DNA from: Xylanibacter caecicola
GTDB taxonomy: Bacteria > Bacteroidota > Bacteroidia > Bacteroidales > Bacteroidaceae
NCBI RefSeq assembly: GCF_013166515.1
Contig: NZ_JABKKJ010000003.1
Span: 62,001 to 126,000, forward strand
Reading direction: 5' to 3'
DNA length: 64,000 nt
This document shows positions 46,164-54,754 of the stretch, one piece after another. Position numbers and translations under genes: made by a program. Each line of letters begins with the position of its first letter. Position 1 is the stretch's first letter. The notes beneath the pieces are model-generated. The model worked only from the letters and a program-made list of their open reading frames with translations. It did not search any database and was not told the DNA's origin.

Positions 46164-46190
46164 TTCATTCTTCATTCATCATTCTTCATT
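46164..46190. repeat. Half copy of the GAATGAAGA palindrome arm
   Basis: This stretch (TTCATTCTTCATTCATCATT and on) equals part of the right arm of the perfect inverted repeat at 19222-19270. It lies between convergent genes, directly beside the DUF4294 stop. Confidence 0.8.
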
Positions 46191-46194
46191 TAAA

Positions 46195-46842
46195 TCAAAG
46201 TTGTCCCGATTCAACCTGCCGGACAATCTGTTCCAGTTGTTTATCGTCTCCTTCCGGGTCGTATTTTTTCGTAAGACTTGCGCCGAACGCCCATGCAAAG
46301 GCCTGATAGAAACCGGCACGTATAGGACCGAGGAACGCCCTTATAAGTTCGTATGAAGAAGAGTTGCATTCGCGATAGACAAGTTTTATAAGCAGTTTTC
46401 CTTGTGTGAAGGTGAGCTTCTTCATTCGCGGAGTATATTCCTTCTTGATGCTTTCCTCAACCAGTTTCATGTGTTTGTCCTTTGCCCGCTTGTTGGGAAG
46501 TGTCTGCAGATACTCGTATGTCTCTATTATTATATGGTTTACTTCCTTTGCGATGGGCAGCACTTTCTTCACATTGTATACCATGCGGTTATATGCTTTC
46601 CTTTTCTTTGCACTTTTGAATACTGCCGGAGGATACACATATACGTTGTTCAGCTCCACATATTGTATGCTGTCTCCGTCTACAAGAACCTTGCCCACTT
46701 TCACCATAGGAGCGAATGTGGGGTTGTTCATGTCGACCTTTGTATCTTCCGGATTGACATGTTTCTTGTCTTCTTGTGCATGCAGGGCAACGCATGCCTT
46801 AAGACATAATATTAATATAATAGTGATACGTATACTAATCAT
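46195..46842 (-). CDS. DUF4294 domain-containing secreted protein
   Basis: ATG at 46842 (MISIRITIILILCLKA) gives 215 residues with a signal peptide ending near LHAQ. An upstream in-frame start at 46878 would lie in the promoter. The DUF4294 core is DSIQYVELNNVYVYPP near 58 and a long helical part with YNRMVYNVKKVLPIAKEV and YEYLQTLPNKRAKDKHMKLV. It is a Bacteroidetes-typical periplasmic family of unknown function. A -7-like TATTTTTG at 46854-46847 is only 5 bp from the ATG. Confidence 0.85.
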   Translation of the reverse strand: MISIRITIILILCLKACVALHAQEDKKHVNPEDTKVDMNNPTFAPMVKVGKVLVDGDSIQYVELNNVYVYPPAVFKSAKKRKAYNRMVYNVKKVLPIAKEVNHIIIETYEYLQTLPNKRAKDKHMKLVEESIKKEYTPRMKKLTFTQGKLLIKLVYRECNSSSYELIRAFLGPIRAGFYQAFAWAFGASLTKKYDPEGDDKQLEQIVRQVESGQL

Positions 46843-46846
46843 AATG

Positions 46847-46878
46847 CAAAAATACGGATTTTTGCATAAAAAAGGCAA
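46847..46878 (-). promoter_or_regulatory. Promoter of the DUF4294 gene
   Basis: On the minus strand TATTTTTG (46854-46847) fits the -7 consensus; a weak CTTG lies about 21 bp upstream. The message would be nearly leaderless. Confidence 0.5.
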
Positions 46879-46902
46879 GCTAATTAAGAGTTAAGAAGTA
46901 AG

Positions 46903-47085
46903 AATTAAGAATTAAGAGCTGGGAAATTAAGAATTAAGAGTTAAGAATTAAGAAAATATGCTTTGGTGGTTGTATAAGCTTTATAGGTCTTATAAGTCCT
47001 ATAGGTCCTATGGCTGCCCGCCCAAGACATATTTTCTTAATTCTTAACTCTTAATTCTTAATTTCCCAGCTCTTAATTCTTAATT
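46903..47085. repeat. Perfect 58-bp inverted repeat (TTAAGAA type)
   Basis: Arms 46903-46960 and 47028-47085 are exact reverse complements around a 67-nt loop that contains TATAGGTCTTATAAGTCCTA words. The arm words are AATTAAGAATTAAG, GAGCTGGGAAATTAAG and GAGTTAAG. It lies between the DUF4294 promoter and the metG stop. Confidence 0.95.
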
Positions 47086-47093
47086 AAATAAGA

Positions 47094-49172
47094 TTACCCC
47101 ACGCAGCTTCCCGGTTTTACCTCGCGCAGCAGTGATGTGACGCTCAGCGAACCGTCGAAGTTTTCTGCCGAGAGTATCATTCCGCAGCTTTCTATGCCCA
47201 TGAGTTTGCGTGGTGCGAGATTGGCGATGAAGAGAACGTCTTTGCCGATAAGTTCTTCGGGAGCGTAGAACTTTGCTATTCCGGAGACGATGGTACGGTC
47301 TGTGCCGCTGCCGTCGTCTATGGTGAATTTCAACAGCTTGTTTGCCTTCTTCACCTTTTCGCAGTTCTTGACGTGTCCCACACGTATGTCGAGTTTCTCG
47401 AAGTCTTCAAATGCGATTGTTTCTTTTATCGGTGCTGCCTTATAGTTAGCCGCTTCGTTGGCTTTTTTTGTCTCTTCAAGTTTGTTGAGCTGCAGGTTTA
47501 TGGTCTCGTCTTCAATCTTTTCGAACAGCAACTCTGGCTCTGCCAGCTGATGTCCGGACGCCAGGATGTCGGTAGAACCAATGCTGTCCCACTTGCAGTC
47601 GCTAATGTTGAGCATGTCTCTCAGACGCTTGCTGCTGAAAGGCAGGAACGGTTCGAAAGCTATGGCGAGGTTTGCCACAAGTTGCAGCGATACGTACAGT
47701 ATCGTCGCAACGCGCTCCTCTGCCTCCTTGCGCACGGATTCGTCGTCGCTTTTGAAGCCTTTTGCCACCTTCCACGGTTCGCAGTCGGTGATGTATTTGT
47801 TGCCTATGCGGGCGAGGTTCATAACTTCTTTCTGTGCATCGCGGAACTTGTATATGTTCAACAGGCTTTCAACCTTGTCTTTTACTCCCTTGAACTCGTC
47901 CAACGCCTGACGTTCGGTGTCGGTCAGCGTTCCGCATTCGGGCACCACGCCGTCGAAGTATTTCTTTGTCAGTTGCAGCGCACGGTTTACGAAGTTGCCA
48001 TAGACGGCAACCAGCTCGTTGTTGTTGCGTTCCTGAAAATCTTTCCACGTGAAGTTGTTGTCCTTGGTCTCCGGAGCGTTGGCAGTGAGCACATAGCGCA
48101 GCACATCCTGCTTGCCGGGCATGTCTGTGAGGTATTCGTGCAGCCATACCGCCCAGTTGCGCGATGTGGAAATCTTGTCGTTCTCGAGATTGAGGAATTC
48201 GTTTGCCGGCACATTCTCGGGCAGTATGTATCCTCCGTGGGCTTTAAGCATGGCGGGGAACACGATGCAGTGGAACACGATATTGTCCTTTCCAATGAAG
48301 TGGACGAGTTTTGTCTCGGGGCCTTTCCACCATTTTTCCCAGTCATCGGGAAGCAGTTCCTTGGTGTTTGAGATGTATCCTATAGGTGCGTCGAACCATA
48401 CATAGAGCACCTTGCCGTCGGCTCCGTCCACCGGAACGGGGATACCCCAGTCGAGGTCGCGTGTCATTGCGCGCGGCTGAAGGTCGAGGTCGAGCCAGCT
48501 CTTGCACTGTCCGTACACATTGGGACGCCACTCCTTGTGCCCTTCGAGTATCCATTCCTTGAGCCACTCCTGATATTCGTTGAGCGGCAGATACCAGTTC
48601 TTGGTGTCTTTCAGCACAGGCTGCGAGCCGCTTATGGCGCTTTTAGGGTTGATAAGTTCTGTAGGATCGAGGTCGCTTCCGCACTTCTCGCACTGATCGC
48701 CGTAAGCTTTCGGGTTGTGGCAATGGGGGCATTCGCCTGTTATATACCTGTCGGCGAGGAACTGGTGTGCCTCCTCGTCGTAATATTGCTTGCTTGTCTT
48801 TTCAATCAGCTTGCCGTCTTCGTACAGTTTCTTGAAAAAGTCCGACGCCGTGCGGGTGTGCATGTCGGATGTCGTGCGGCTGTAGATGTCGAACGATATG
48901 CCGAACTCTGCGAAGCTGTCCTTTATCATCTTGTGATACCGGTCCACAACGTCCTGCGGCGTTATGCCCTCTTTCTTGGCGCGGATAGTTATCGGCACGC
49001 CGTGCTCGTCGCTTCCGCAGATAAACTTCACGTCCTGTCCTTTGAGTCGGAGATAGCGTACATAGATGTCGGCGGGTACATAGACACCGGCGAGATGACC
49101 GATGTGTACACCTCCGTTGGCATACGGCAGGGCTGCCGTAACGGTTGTGCGCTTATAGTTCTTCTGTTCCAT
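47094..49172 (-). CDS. metG: Methionyl-tRNA synthetase
   Basis: The 692-residue class I enzyme charges initiator and elongator tRNA-Met. HIGH lies in [13 protein letters not shown] near 22, a four-Cys zinc knuckle in [17 protein letters not shown] near 150, and the KMSKS-equivalent KISTSRNW near 340. The C-terminal 110 residues are an EMAP-type tRNA-binding domain ([20 protein letters not shown]). All catalytic parts are intact. Confidence 0.97.
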   Translation of the reverse strand: MEQKNYKRTTVTAALPYANGGVHIGHLAGVYVPADIYVRYLRLKGQDVKFICGSDEHGVPITIRAKKEGITPQDVVDRYHKMIKDSFAEFGISFDIYSRTTSDMHTRTASDFFKKLYEDGKLIEKTSKQYYDEEAHQFLADRYITGECPHCHNPKAYGDQCEKCGSDLDPTELINPKSAISGSQPVLKDTKNWYLPLNEYQEWLKEWILEGHKEWRPNVYGQCKSWLDLDLQPRAMTRDLDWGIPVPVDGADGKVLYVWFDAPIGYISNTKELLPDDWEKWWKGPETKLVHFIGKDNIVFHCIVFPAMLKAHGGYILPENVPANEFLNLENDKISTSRNWAVWLHEYLTDMPGKQDVLRYVLTANAPETKDNNFTWKDFQERNNNELVAVYGNFVNRALQLTKKYFDGVVPECGTLTDTERQALDEFKGVKDKVESLLNIYKFRDAQKEVMNLARIGNKYITDCEPWKVAKGFKSDDESVRKEAEERVATILYVSLQLVANLAIAFEPFLPFSSKRLRDMLNISDCKWDSIGSTDILASGHQLAEPELLFEKIEDETINLQLNKLEETKKANEAANYKAAPIKETIAFEDFEKLDIRVGHVKNCEKVKKANKLLKFTIDDGSGTDRTIVSGIAKFYAPEELIGKDVLFIANLAPRKLMGIESCGMILSAENFDGSLSVTSLLREVKPGSCVG

Positions 49173-49283
49173 AATCTTGTGATTGATAATATATTCGGTG
49201 CAAAATTAATAAATATTATTGATATTAGATATTGTATACGGTGCTTAATTGGCTTGTATGCTCCAATACGGCATGGCACTATG

Positions 49284-49320
49284 CAAAAAGCGCCCGGCAA
49301 CGTGTTGCTGCCGGGCGCCT
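49284..49320 (-). terminator. Terminator of the Omp28-like gene
   Basis: GCGCCCGGCA (49290-49299) pairs with TGCCGGGCGC (49310-49319). On the minus strand the stem is followed by TTTTTG. Confidence 0.9.
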
Positions 49321-49344
49321 TGTTTATTGTCTTGCTGCCGTTTG

Positions 49345-51297
49345 TTATTCTACAATCGTTTTCTTTATGCTTCCGTCTGATAGTTTCACGATATTGATGC
49401 CTTTTTGCGGTGCCGACAGGCGTACGCCGTTGGCATTGTAGCGTGCCACTTCCTTAATGTCTGCGCCATTGCTGATAGCGGTGTCTATGCCGGTGGCGGC
49501 ATCTTTCACTGCAACTGTTTCTGCGTTGGTCACCCACAGCTTGTCGTAACGGTTTGCGCTCGACGGTTTGCGGCTTACAAATGCCACAATGTGCATGTTA
49601 TCCTTGTTCCAAGTCTCGTCGAGAGTAACGCTGTATGAGTTTTCGTAAGTGTTGCCGCTCATCTTCATTGCATCGCCGTAGGGGTGTGTAACAACCTTAC
49701 GCAGCACGTTGTCATGTGTGAACGAAGTTATCCATTTGCCTTGGTTGAGCTGCTTTGACACCAGTCCATCCTCGGTGAGGTATACAGTCAGGGCTGCATC
49801 GGAGCCGACAAATTTTGTGAAATCGTCCAATGTTTGTCCCGATACTGTTATGTCAAGTTTTTTTGTCGCGTCATCGTATGTTGTATTGATTGCGACAGAT
49901 GCCAGAGCCGGAATTTCATTACTGTAGTCTATAAGGTTGCCTATATATGCCACCGCCATGTCTATCATACTTTCATTGAAACCAAGACCTATTGCTACGT
50001 TTTCCTGATTTGGGAAGAAAGTGCGGTTGAATGAGGCACTTGGAAATCCTGTTGTCTGGAATTCTGTGATGTATCTTCCCGCGTCGATTGTATACTGATC
50101 GGTTCCGCTCTGCATGTCTCCGTGTATCGACACCCATGCTATGTCATTGCGTTTCTTTATCAAACCTTCAAGCACGCTTATACCGATAGGACAGTAGGTG
50201 CAATATTGTGATGTAAAATGTTCTACGAGTTGTTTCTGGCGCGGCATGCTTTCTTTGTATACGTTGAAAGTTGCTGAAGACATGTCATTGTCGGTTGCCT
50301 CTGTCGGAACGGTTCCGTTGATTGTCTTTATATACATTGACAGAGTGTGTTCTCCCACTTCCATGTCGGTATGAATATCCAAAAGACCGCTTATCTCCAC
50401 ACCTTCGTCCGTGAATTCAGGTGCATCTTTGGTTATGACATCCACTTCTTTGCCGTCTATTCCGATACCGACGGTAAAGCTTGTAGGAATCGCCTTGCCG
50501 TCGTTCCATACGGCATTGCCGTACTGAAGTTTGCTTCCGCCTTTTACAAAGGGCACCGTTATGGTGTTACCAATTATCAGGTCGTACTGCGGATAGCCGC
50601 CTTCTTTTTCCACGATACACTGTACGCTGAGGTTTCCAAGGCTTTCTGCATTGATGTTATACCATCCCAAACCCTGTCCAAGATTGCCGTATACATAAGT
50701 CGGTGATACGCTCATACCTGCATTGACAAACGAAAGGGGATAAGCATTTGCGGTATTTGTCTGTGTATAGTCAAAACCTATAAGATAGCCGCTGATGTTG
50801 CTTGCGTCTATAGTATATGGTGTCGTCAATTCTACCGTGTTCCAGCCTGCTGTGGTGGTTTCCACATCCTGTGATATCACTTCGTTGCCGATGTTCCCAC
50901 TTGCCGTCAATGTTATGACGAACACCCTGGATGCTCCCACAGGCTGACAGAGACCGAAACGTATTGACTTGATTTTGCCGCCGTCGAACTTACTGCCTGC
51001 CGATACGGGGATGAGTGTTGCTATTTTCAGATTGCCGGGGTAGCTTGGAAGTCCGATACCCATGGATGCCGTAGCAACTTCGTCTGTGTCGTACATTCCC
51101 ATTATCTTCTCGTTGTCTGCCAGCTGTATCTTCTTGCGGGCTTTCATTGGTTTCTTTATTTCACCCGTCTTTAAATCTTGGTGATTTTGCACCATGACCT
51201 TTTCTGTTTTCAGAACATCCGCCATGAATGTTTTCTGGGCATTCGCCGTGCTCGCCATTATTACGAATGCCATCAATGTAAGTAATGATTTTCTCAT
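49345..51297 (-). CDS. Omp28-like secreted protein with CxxC motif and C-terminal sorting-type domain
   Basis: The 650-residue product has a clear signal peptide (LLTLMAFVIMASTANAQ). The N-terminal half looks like a carbohydrate-binding/jelly-roll sandwich. From about residue 350 an Omp28/thioredoxin-like domain appears with VEHFTSQYCTYCPIG carrying a CxxC near 364. The last 35 residues (YNANGVRLSAPQKGINIVKL then SDGSIKKTIVE) resemble the sorting domain of type IX secretion and the end of the protein encoded at 3174-6233. It is expected at the surface. Redox activity is possible but unproven. Confidence 0.78.
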   Translation of the reverse strand: MRKSLLTLMAFVIMASTANAQKTFMADVLKTEKVMVQNHQDLKTGEIKKPMKARKKIQLADNEKIMGMYDTDEVATASMGIGLPSYPGNLKIATLIPVSAGSKFDGGKIKSIRFGLCQPVGASRVFVITLTASGNIGNEVISQDVETTTAGWNTVELTTPYTIDASNISGYLIGFDYTQTNTANAYPLSFVNAGMSVSPTYVYGNLGQGLGWYNINAESLGNLSVQCIVEKEGGYPQYDLIIGNTITVPFVKGGSKLQYGNAVWNDGKAIPTSFTVGIGIDGKEVDVITKDAPEFTDEGVEISGLLDIHTDMEVGEHTLSMYIKTINGTVPTEATDNDMSSATFNVYKESMPRQKQLVEHFTSQYCTYCPIGISVLEGLIKKRNDIAWVSIHGDMQSGTDQYTIDAGRYITEFQTTGFPSASFNRTFFPNQENVAIGLGFNESMIDMAVAYIGNLIDYSNEIPALASVAINTTYDDATKKLDITVSGQTLDDFTKFVGSDAALTVYLTEDGLVSKQLNQGKWITSFTHDNVLRKVVTHPYGDAMKMSGNTYENSYSVTLDETWNKDNMHIVAFVSRKPSSANRYDKLWVTNAETVAVKDAATGIDTAISNGADIKEVARYNANGVRLSAPQKGINIVKLSDGSIKKTIVE

Positions 51298-51595
51298 AAT
51301 TATTTGTTTTGTGATTGTTGTCTTATGATTTCAAAGTGTGTATGAATATAGTTTTATTTCAGTCTTATGTCACTTTTTGTGAGGATTTAATGACTTTTTG
51401 CAAAAGTAAAACGATTGATGCCTATTTTGTAATTCAAGAAGGTAATTTAAGAATATTTAAATTTATGCCTTTGTTGAATAAACATCGTTTAACAATAAAA
51501 AGGGCGTTTCTGCACATTGCCTTTATCGTGACAAGAAAGTGTCGTTGTTTTTTTGAAATAGTCATACTGATTGTTAGTGTGTGGATCCCACTGTT

Positions 51596-51661
51596 TTACG
51601 TATCATAAAGCTATGGGTTACGTATCATAAAGCTATGGGTTACGTATCATAAAGCTATGGG
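51596..51661 (+). repeat. Three exact 22-bp tandem repeats
   Basis: The units 51596-51617, 51618-51639 and 51640-51661 each read TTACGTATCATAAAGC then TATGGG. Each contains the small palindrome TACGTA. The period is about two helical turns. Confidence 0.95.
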
Positions 51662-51757
51662 TTATGACAATTAACGACTTGCAAGCCAATAATTTAAGTC
51701 GTAATGACGTGCATTTTGACATATTGCACGGGGTGTGTAGGGTTGCAACGTTTTATA

Positions 51758-51790
51758 AAGGGTACACCAAGGGTACACTAAGGGTACACT
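51758..51790 (+). repeat. Three 11-bp tandem repeats
   Basis: AAGGGTACACC, AAGGGTACACT and AAGGGTACACT follow each other with an 11-bp period. Similar words (AAGGGTACACACTTC, GGTTACACCCTACACC, two TGTGTAGGGTTG at 51733 and 52046) are scattered to about 52100. This and the 22-bp repeats lie in the 887-bp gap 51298-52184, where no convincing gene is found. Confidence 0.9.
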
Positions 51791-52184
51791 CAAGAGGATG
51801 GACATTGCAATACGTTGTGTTACAAAGGTTTACGAAGTGCATGTATGTGTCAAAACAGTATGTGTGAAGGGTGTGAACCCTTTTTCTTTATAAACTTACG
51901 CGAGAAAATCTGTATATTTATGGTGTGGGGGAAGGAGAGAGCGTTTTTTTTGCATTTATATATAAAAAAGTTTAGAAAAAAGGTTACACCCTACACCGAT
52001 TTGTCCTTTAGGAGTGTAACTCTTTGACTGTATGTACATTGCATGTGTGTAGGGTTGAAAAACAAGGATACATACTTTGAATAAGGGTACACACTTCTAA
52101 TACCCTCAAAGGTGGTTTGTATAATTCGTCGGACTTACGTTAAATTATTATCTTGTAACACTCACGGTGTGAGTTGGTGGTGAC

Positions 52185-53732
52185 TTATAATCCCCTCTCC
52201 GCCCAGTCGCCGCGGTCGAGATTCCGATATCCTATTGCTTCTGCGATATGGCGTGAGAGAACGTTTTCGGAGTTGTCAAGGTCGGCAATGGTGCGTGCCA
52301 CCTTTAGTATGCGGTTGTATGCACGGGCAGATAATGAGAGACGTTCCATGGCGGTACGGAGAAGTTCGACGCTTTTGCCATCGGGTTCGGCATATTGGTG
52401 TATCATCCTCTCGGTCATCTGTGCGTTGCAGTGAATTTCCTTGAAGTCCTTGAACCGTTCTTCCTGTATGTGCCTTGCCTTTATCACACGCTCGCGGATA
52501 GATGCACTGCTTTCGCCTTCTTTCGTCTTTGATATGTCTTTGAAAGGTACCGGGGTTATCTCTATCTGTATGTCGATGCGGTCAAGCAGCGGACCGCTTA
52601 TCTTGCTCATGTAACGATGTATCTGTCCCGGAGTGCACACGCAGTGGTGCGTTGGGTCACCGTAATAACCGCATGGACATGGGTTCATCGAGGCGACAAA
52701 CATGAAAGAGCTTGGGAATTCTACGGTATATTTTGCCCTTGCTATGGTTATCTTGCGGTCTTCCAAGGGTTGTCTTAACACTTCTAAGGTCGACTTGTTG
52801 AACTCTGTAAGCTCGTCAAGGAAGAGTACGCCGTTGTGTGCAAGGGATATTTCGCCGGGCTGGGCGTTCAACGAACCGCCGCATAGTCCTACCTGGGAGA
52901 TTGTGTGATGAGGTGCGCGGAACGGTCGTTGGGATATCAGTGACATTTCTTTGCCGAGCTTGCCTGCCACGGAATGTATCTGTGTTGTCTCGAGACTTTC
53001 GGCTAATGACAGTGGAGGAAGGATGGAGGGGAGTCGTTTTGCCATCATCGACTTGCCGCTTCCCGGAGGACCTATCATTATCAGATTGTGTCCGCCGGCT
53101 GCTGCCACTTCCATTGCCCGTTTGACGTTTTCCTGTCCGCGGACATCGGCAAAGTCAAGTTCAAATTTGCTTTGTTGTTCGTAAAACTCTTGTCTTGTGT
53201 TGATTATTGTGGGCTGAAACGTTTCAACACCGTTAAAGAACCTTATTACGTCGGTGATGTTTTCCATGCCGTAGACATCGAGATTGTTTACAACTGCGGC
53301 TTCGCGGATATTCTGTTTTGGAACGATAAGACCCTTGAACTTCTCTTTTCTCGCCCTTATAGCTATGGGCAGAGCGCCGCGTATGGGCTGCAAGCGTCCG
53401 TCAAGTCCCAGTTCTCCCATTATCATGTATTGATCAAGACTCTCGCTTTCGATTTTTCCGTTTGCGGCGAGGATGCCTATTGCAAGGGGCAGGTCGTATC
53501 CGCTGCCCTCTTTGCGCAAGTCAGCCGGAGCCATGTTTATTGTGATGTCTGCCACCGGAAACCTGTATCCTACATTCTGCAGAGCCGCAACAATGCGGTC
53601 GTGACTTTCCCTTACGGCTGTGTCGGCGAGTCCGGTGAGATGATAAAGCACACCTCTTGACATGCTTACTTCAATCGTCACGGTTGTAACTTCAAGTCCG
53701 TTGACTGCTGCACAAAATGTTTTTACCAGCAT
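52185..53732 (-). CDS. YifB/ComM-family Mg-chelatase-like AAA+ ATPase
   Basis: The 515-residue protein has an N-terminal Lon-protease-like/ChlI domain (about 1-170), a AAA+ core with Walker A GPPGSGKSMMAK near 218 and Walker B VLFLDELTEF near 300, and a C-terminal helical Mg-chelatase domain. ComM/YifB proteins are hexameric helicases that promote branch migration in natural transformation in some bacteria. A four-Cys cluster (MNPCPCGYYGDPTHHCVCTPG) near 355 is usual in this family. It begins 8 bp after the thioredoxin-fold lipoprotein gene. Confidence 0.94.
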   Translation of the reverse strand: MLVKTFCAAVNGLEVTTVTIEVSMSRGVLYHLTGLADTAVRESHDRIVAALQNVGYRFPVADITINMAPADLRKEGSGYDLPLAIGILAANGKIESESLDQYMIMGELGLDGRLQPIRGALPIAIRARKEKFKGLIVPKQNIREAAVVNNLDVYGMENITDVIRFFNGVETFQPTIINTRQEFYEQQSKFELDFADVRGQENVKRAMEVAAAGGHNLIMIGPPGSGKSMMAKRLPSILPPLSLAESLETTQIHSVAGKLGKEMSLISQRPFRAPHHTISQVGLCGGSLNAQPGEISLAHNGVLFLDELTEFNKSTLEVLRQPLEDRKITIARAKYTVEFPSSFMFVASMNPCPCGYYGDPTHHCVCTPGQIHRYMSKISGPLLDRIDIQIEITPVPFKDISKTKEGESSASIRERVIKARHIQEERFKDFKEIHCNAQMTERMIHQYAEPDGKSVELLRTAMERLSLSARAYNRILKVARTIADLDNSENVLSRHIAEAIGYRNLDRGDWAERGL

Positions 53733-53740
53733 CCGGTGTG

Positions 53741-54742
53741 TTATTTAAGTAGGTCTTTGATTTGTTTTTTAAGGTCTTCCGTAGACAGTCCGTGTGCCAC
53801 AATCCTGCCCTGCATGTCTATAACGATATTGTCCGGTACGGTCTGCATGCCGAGTTTCCTTATTATCGGACTTTCAAACAGTTGTTCTTCGCATATATTA
53901 GACCATGTAAGCGAGTCGCGTTGGATGAACCGTTTGCATTCTTCCGCATTTGCATCGATGCTTATTCCTATTAAGGCAAGTCTATCTCCTGCTTCTTTTT
54001 TTATGCTTTTCAGTTGTCGCATCATGTTCTGGCTGTCATAGTTCCATGTAGCCCATGTGTATATTACAGCCACTTTGCCATGCAAATCCTTGTTTCTTAC
54101 AAGCTTGCCGTTGAGGTCAGTTCCTGCAAAAAACGGGAGATTGTTACCTTTAGTACTGACTTTCAGTCTGTTTATGTCGCTTCTCAATTTTGTCAGACGT
54201 ATGTTGTCGGGTTGTGCTTTGACCAAAATGTCTGCCAAGGCAGATGCTTCTGTCGGATTAAAGTTGCTCCCCTGCACGAAGTAACGTCGTAGAATATATA
54301 TTGAAACGAGCGATTTCGGGTTGTCCTTTATAAACTGTTCCGCATATTTCACAGCCTCCGGCGGCGACGCGTTGGCTGTTTGTTTACGAAAATCTGTCAT
54401 CAGTTCGTTAGCCTTTGTTCCTTTCACTTCCATTTCCTTCAGGTGAGAGGCATCGGCTTTTACGTCTGCTGTTTTCCCGGGTTCTGCAAAAACGGGCTGT
54501 TCCGAGTAGTTTGGGAAAATCAGCATCAGCGTTCCTTTGTTTCCGCATGGTATCTCGTAAGTGAACCGTCCGCCGTCTACCTTTATGGTGTCTATGCCGC
54601 TTATGATTCCGTCGGGACTGTAAACGTAAAACTCACCTTGGTTAAGGTTGAGGAACCGTCCGTCTATCTTGAAATATCCGGATTTCGTTTCGCATGAAAC
54701 CAAAACCAAGGTGAGCGTTATGAAGAATGCAAATCGCTTCAT
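53741..54742 (-). CDS. Thioredoxin-fold (TlpA/DUF4369-type) lipoprotein lacking the CxxC
   Basis: The 333-residue product has a lipobox Cys17 (LTLVLVSC). Residues 20-110 resemble the DUF4369 beta domain, followed by a helical linker and an AhpC/TSA-type thioredoxin fold (about 200-333) with ALIGISIDANAEECKRF and the cis-Pro region GMQTVPDNIVID. Where TlpA has WCxxC, this protein reads WATWNYDSQN (Asn234 and Ser237), so it cannot act as a dithiol reductase. It is translated 12 bp after the OmpA/TPR lipoprotein gene. A binding or chaperone role is possible. Confidence 0.85.
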   Translation of the reverse strand: MKRFAFFITLTLVLVSCETKSGYFKIDGRFLNLNQGEFYVYSPDGIISGIDTIKVDGGRFTYEIPCGNKGTLMLIFPNYSEQPVFAEPGKTADVKADASHLKEMEVKGTKANELMTDFRKQTANASPPEAVKYAEQFIKDNPKSLVSIYILRRYFVQGSNFNPTEASALADILVKAQPDNIRLTKLRSDINRLKVSTKGNNLPFFAGTDLNGKLVRNKDLHGKVAVIYTWATWNYDSQNMMRQLKSIKKEAGDRLALIGISIDANAEECKRFIQRDSLTWSNICEEQLFESPIIRKLGMQTVPDNIVIDMQGRIVAHGLSTEDLKKQIKDLLK

Positions 54743-54754
54743 GTTCAGCGATGT

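Noticed and set aside
51315..51608. Possible 97-codon plus-strand protein
   Set aside because: It overlaps the promoter region of the Omp28-like gene on the other strand, has skewed composition and shows no recognisable domain.
51596..51790. Chromosomal replication origin
   Set aside because: Iteron-like repeats are present, but no DnaA boxes or dnaA, dnaN or gidA-type genes are seen, so an origin cannot be claimed.
51815..52027. Possible 70-codon Cys-rich plus-strand protein
   Set aside because: No ribosome-binding site or family resemblance, and it lies in repeat-rich, AT-rich sequence with poly-T and poly-A runs.
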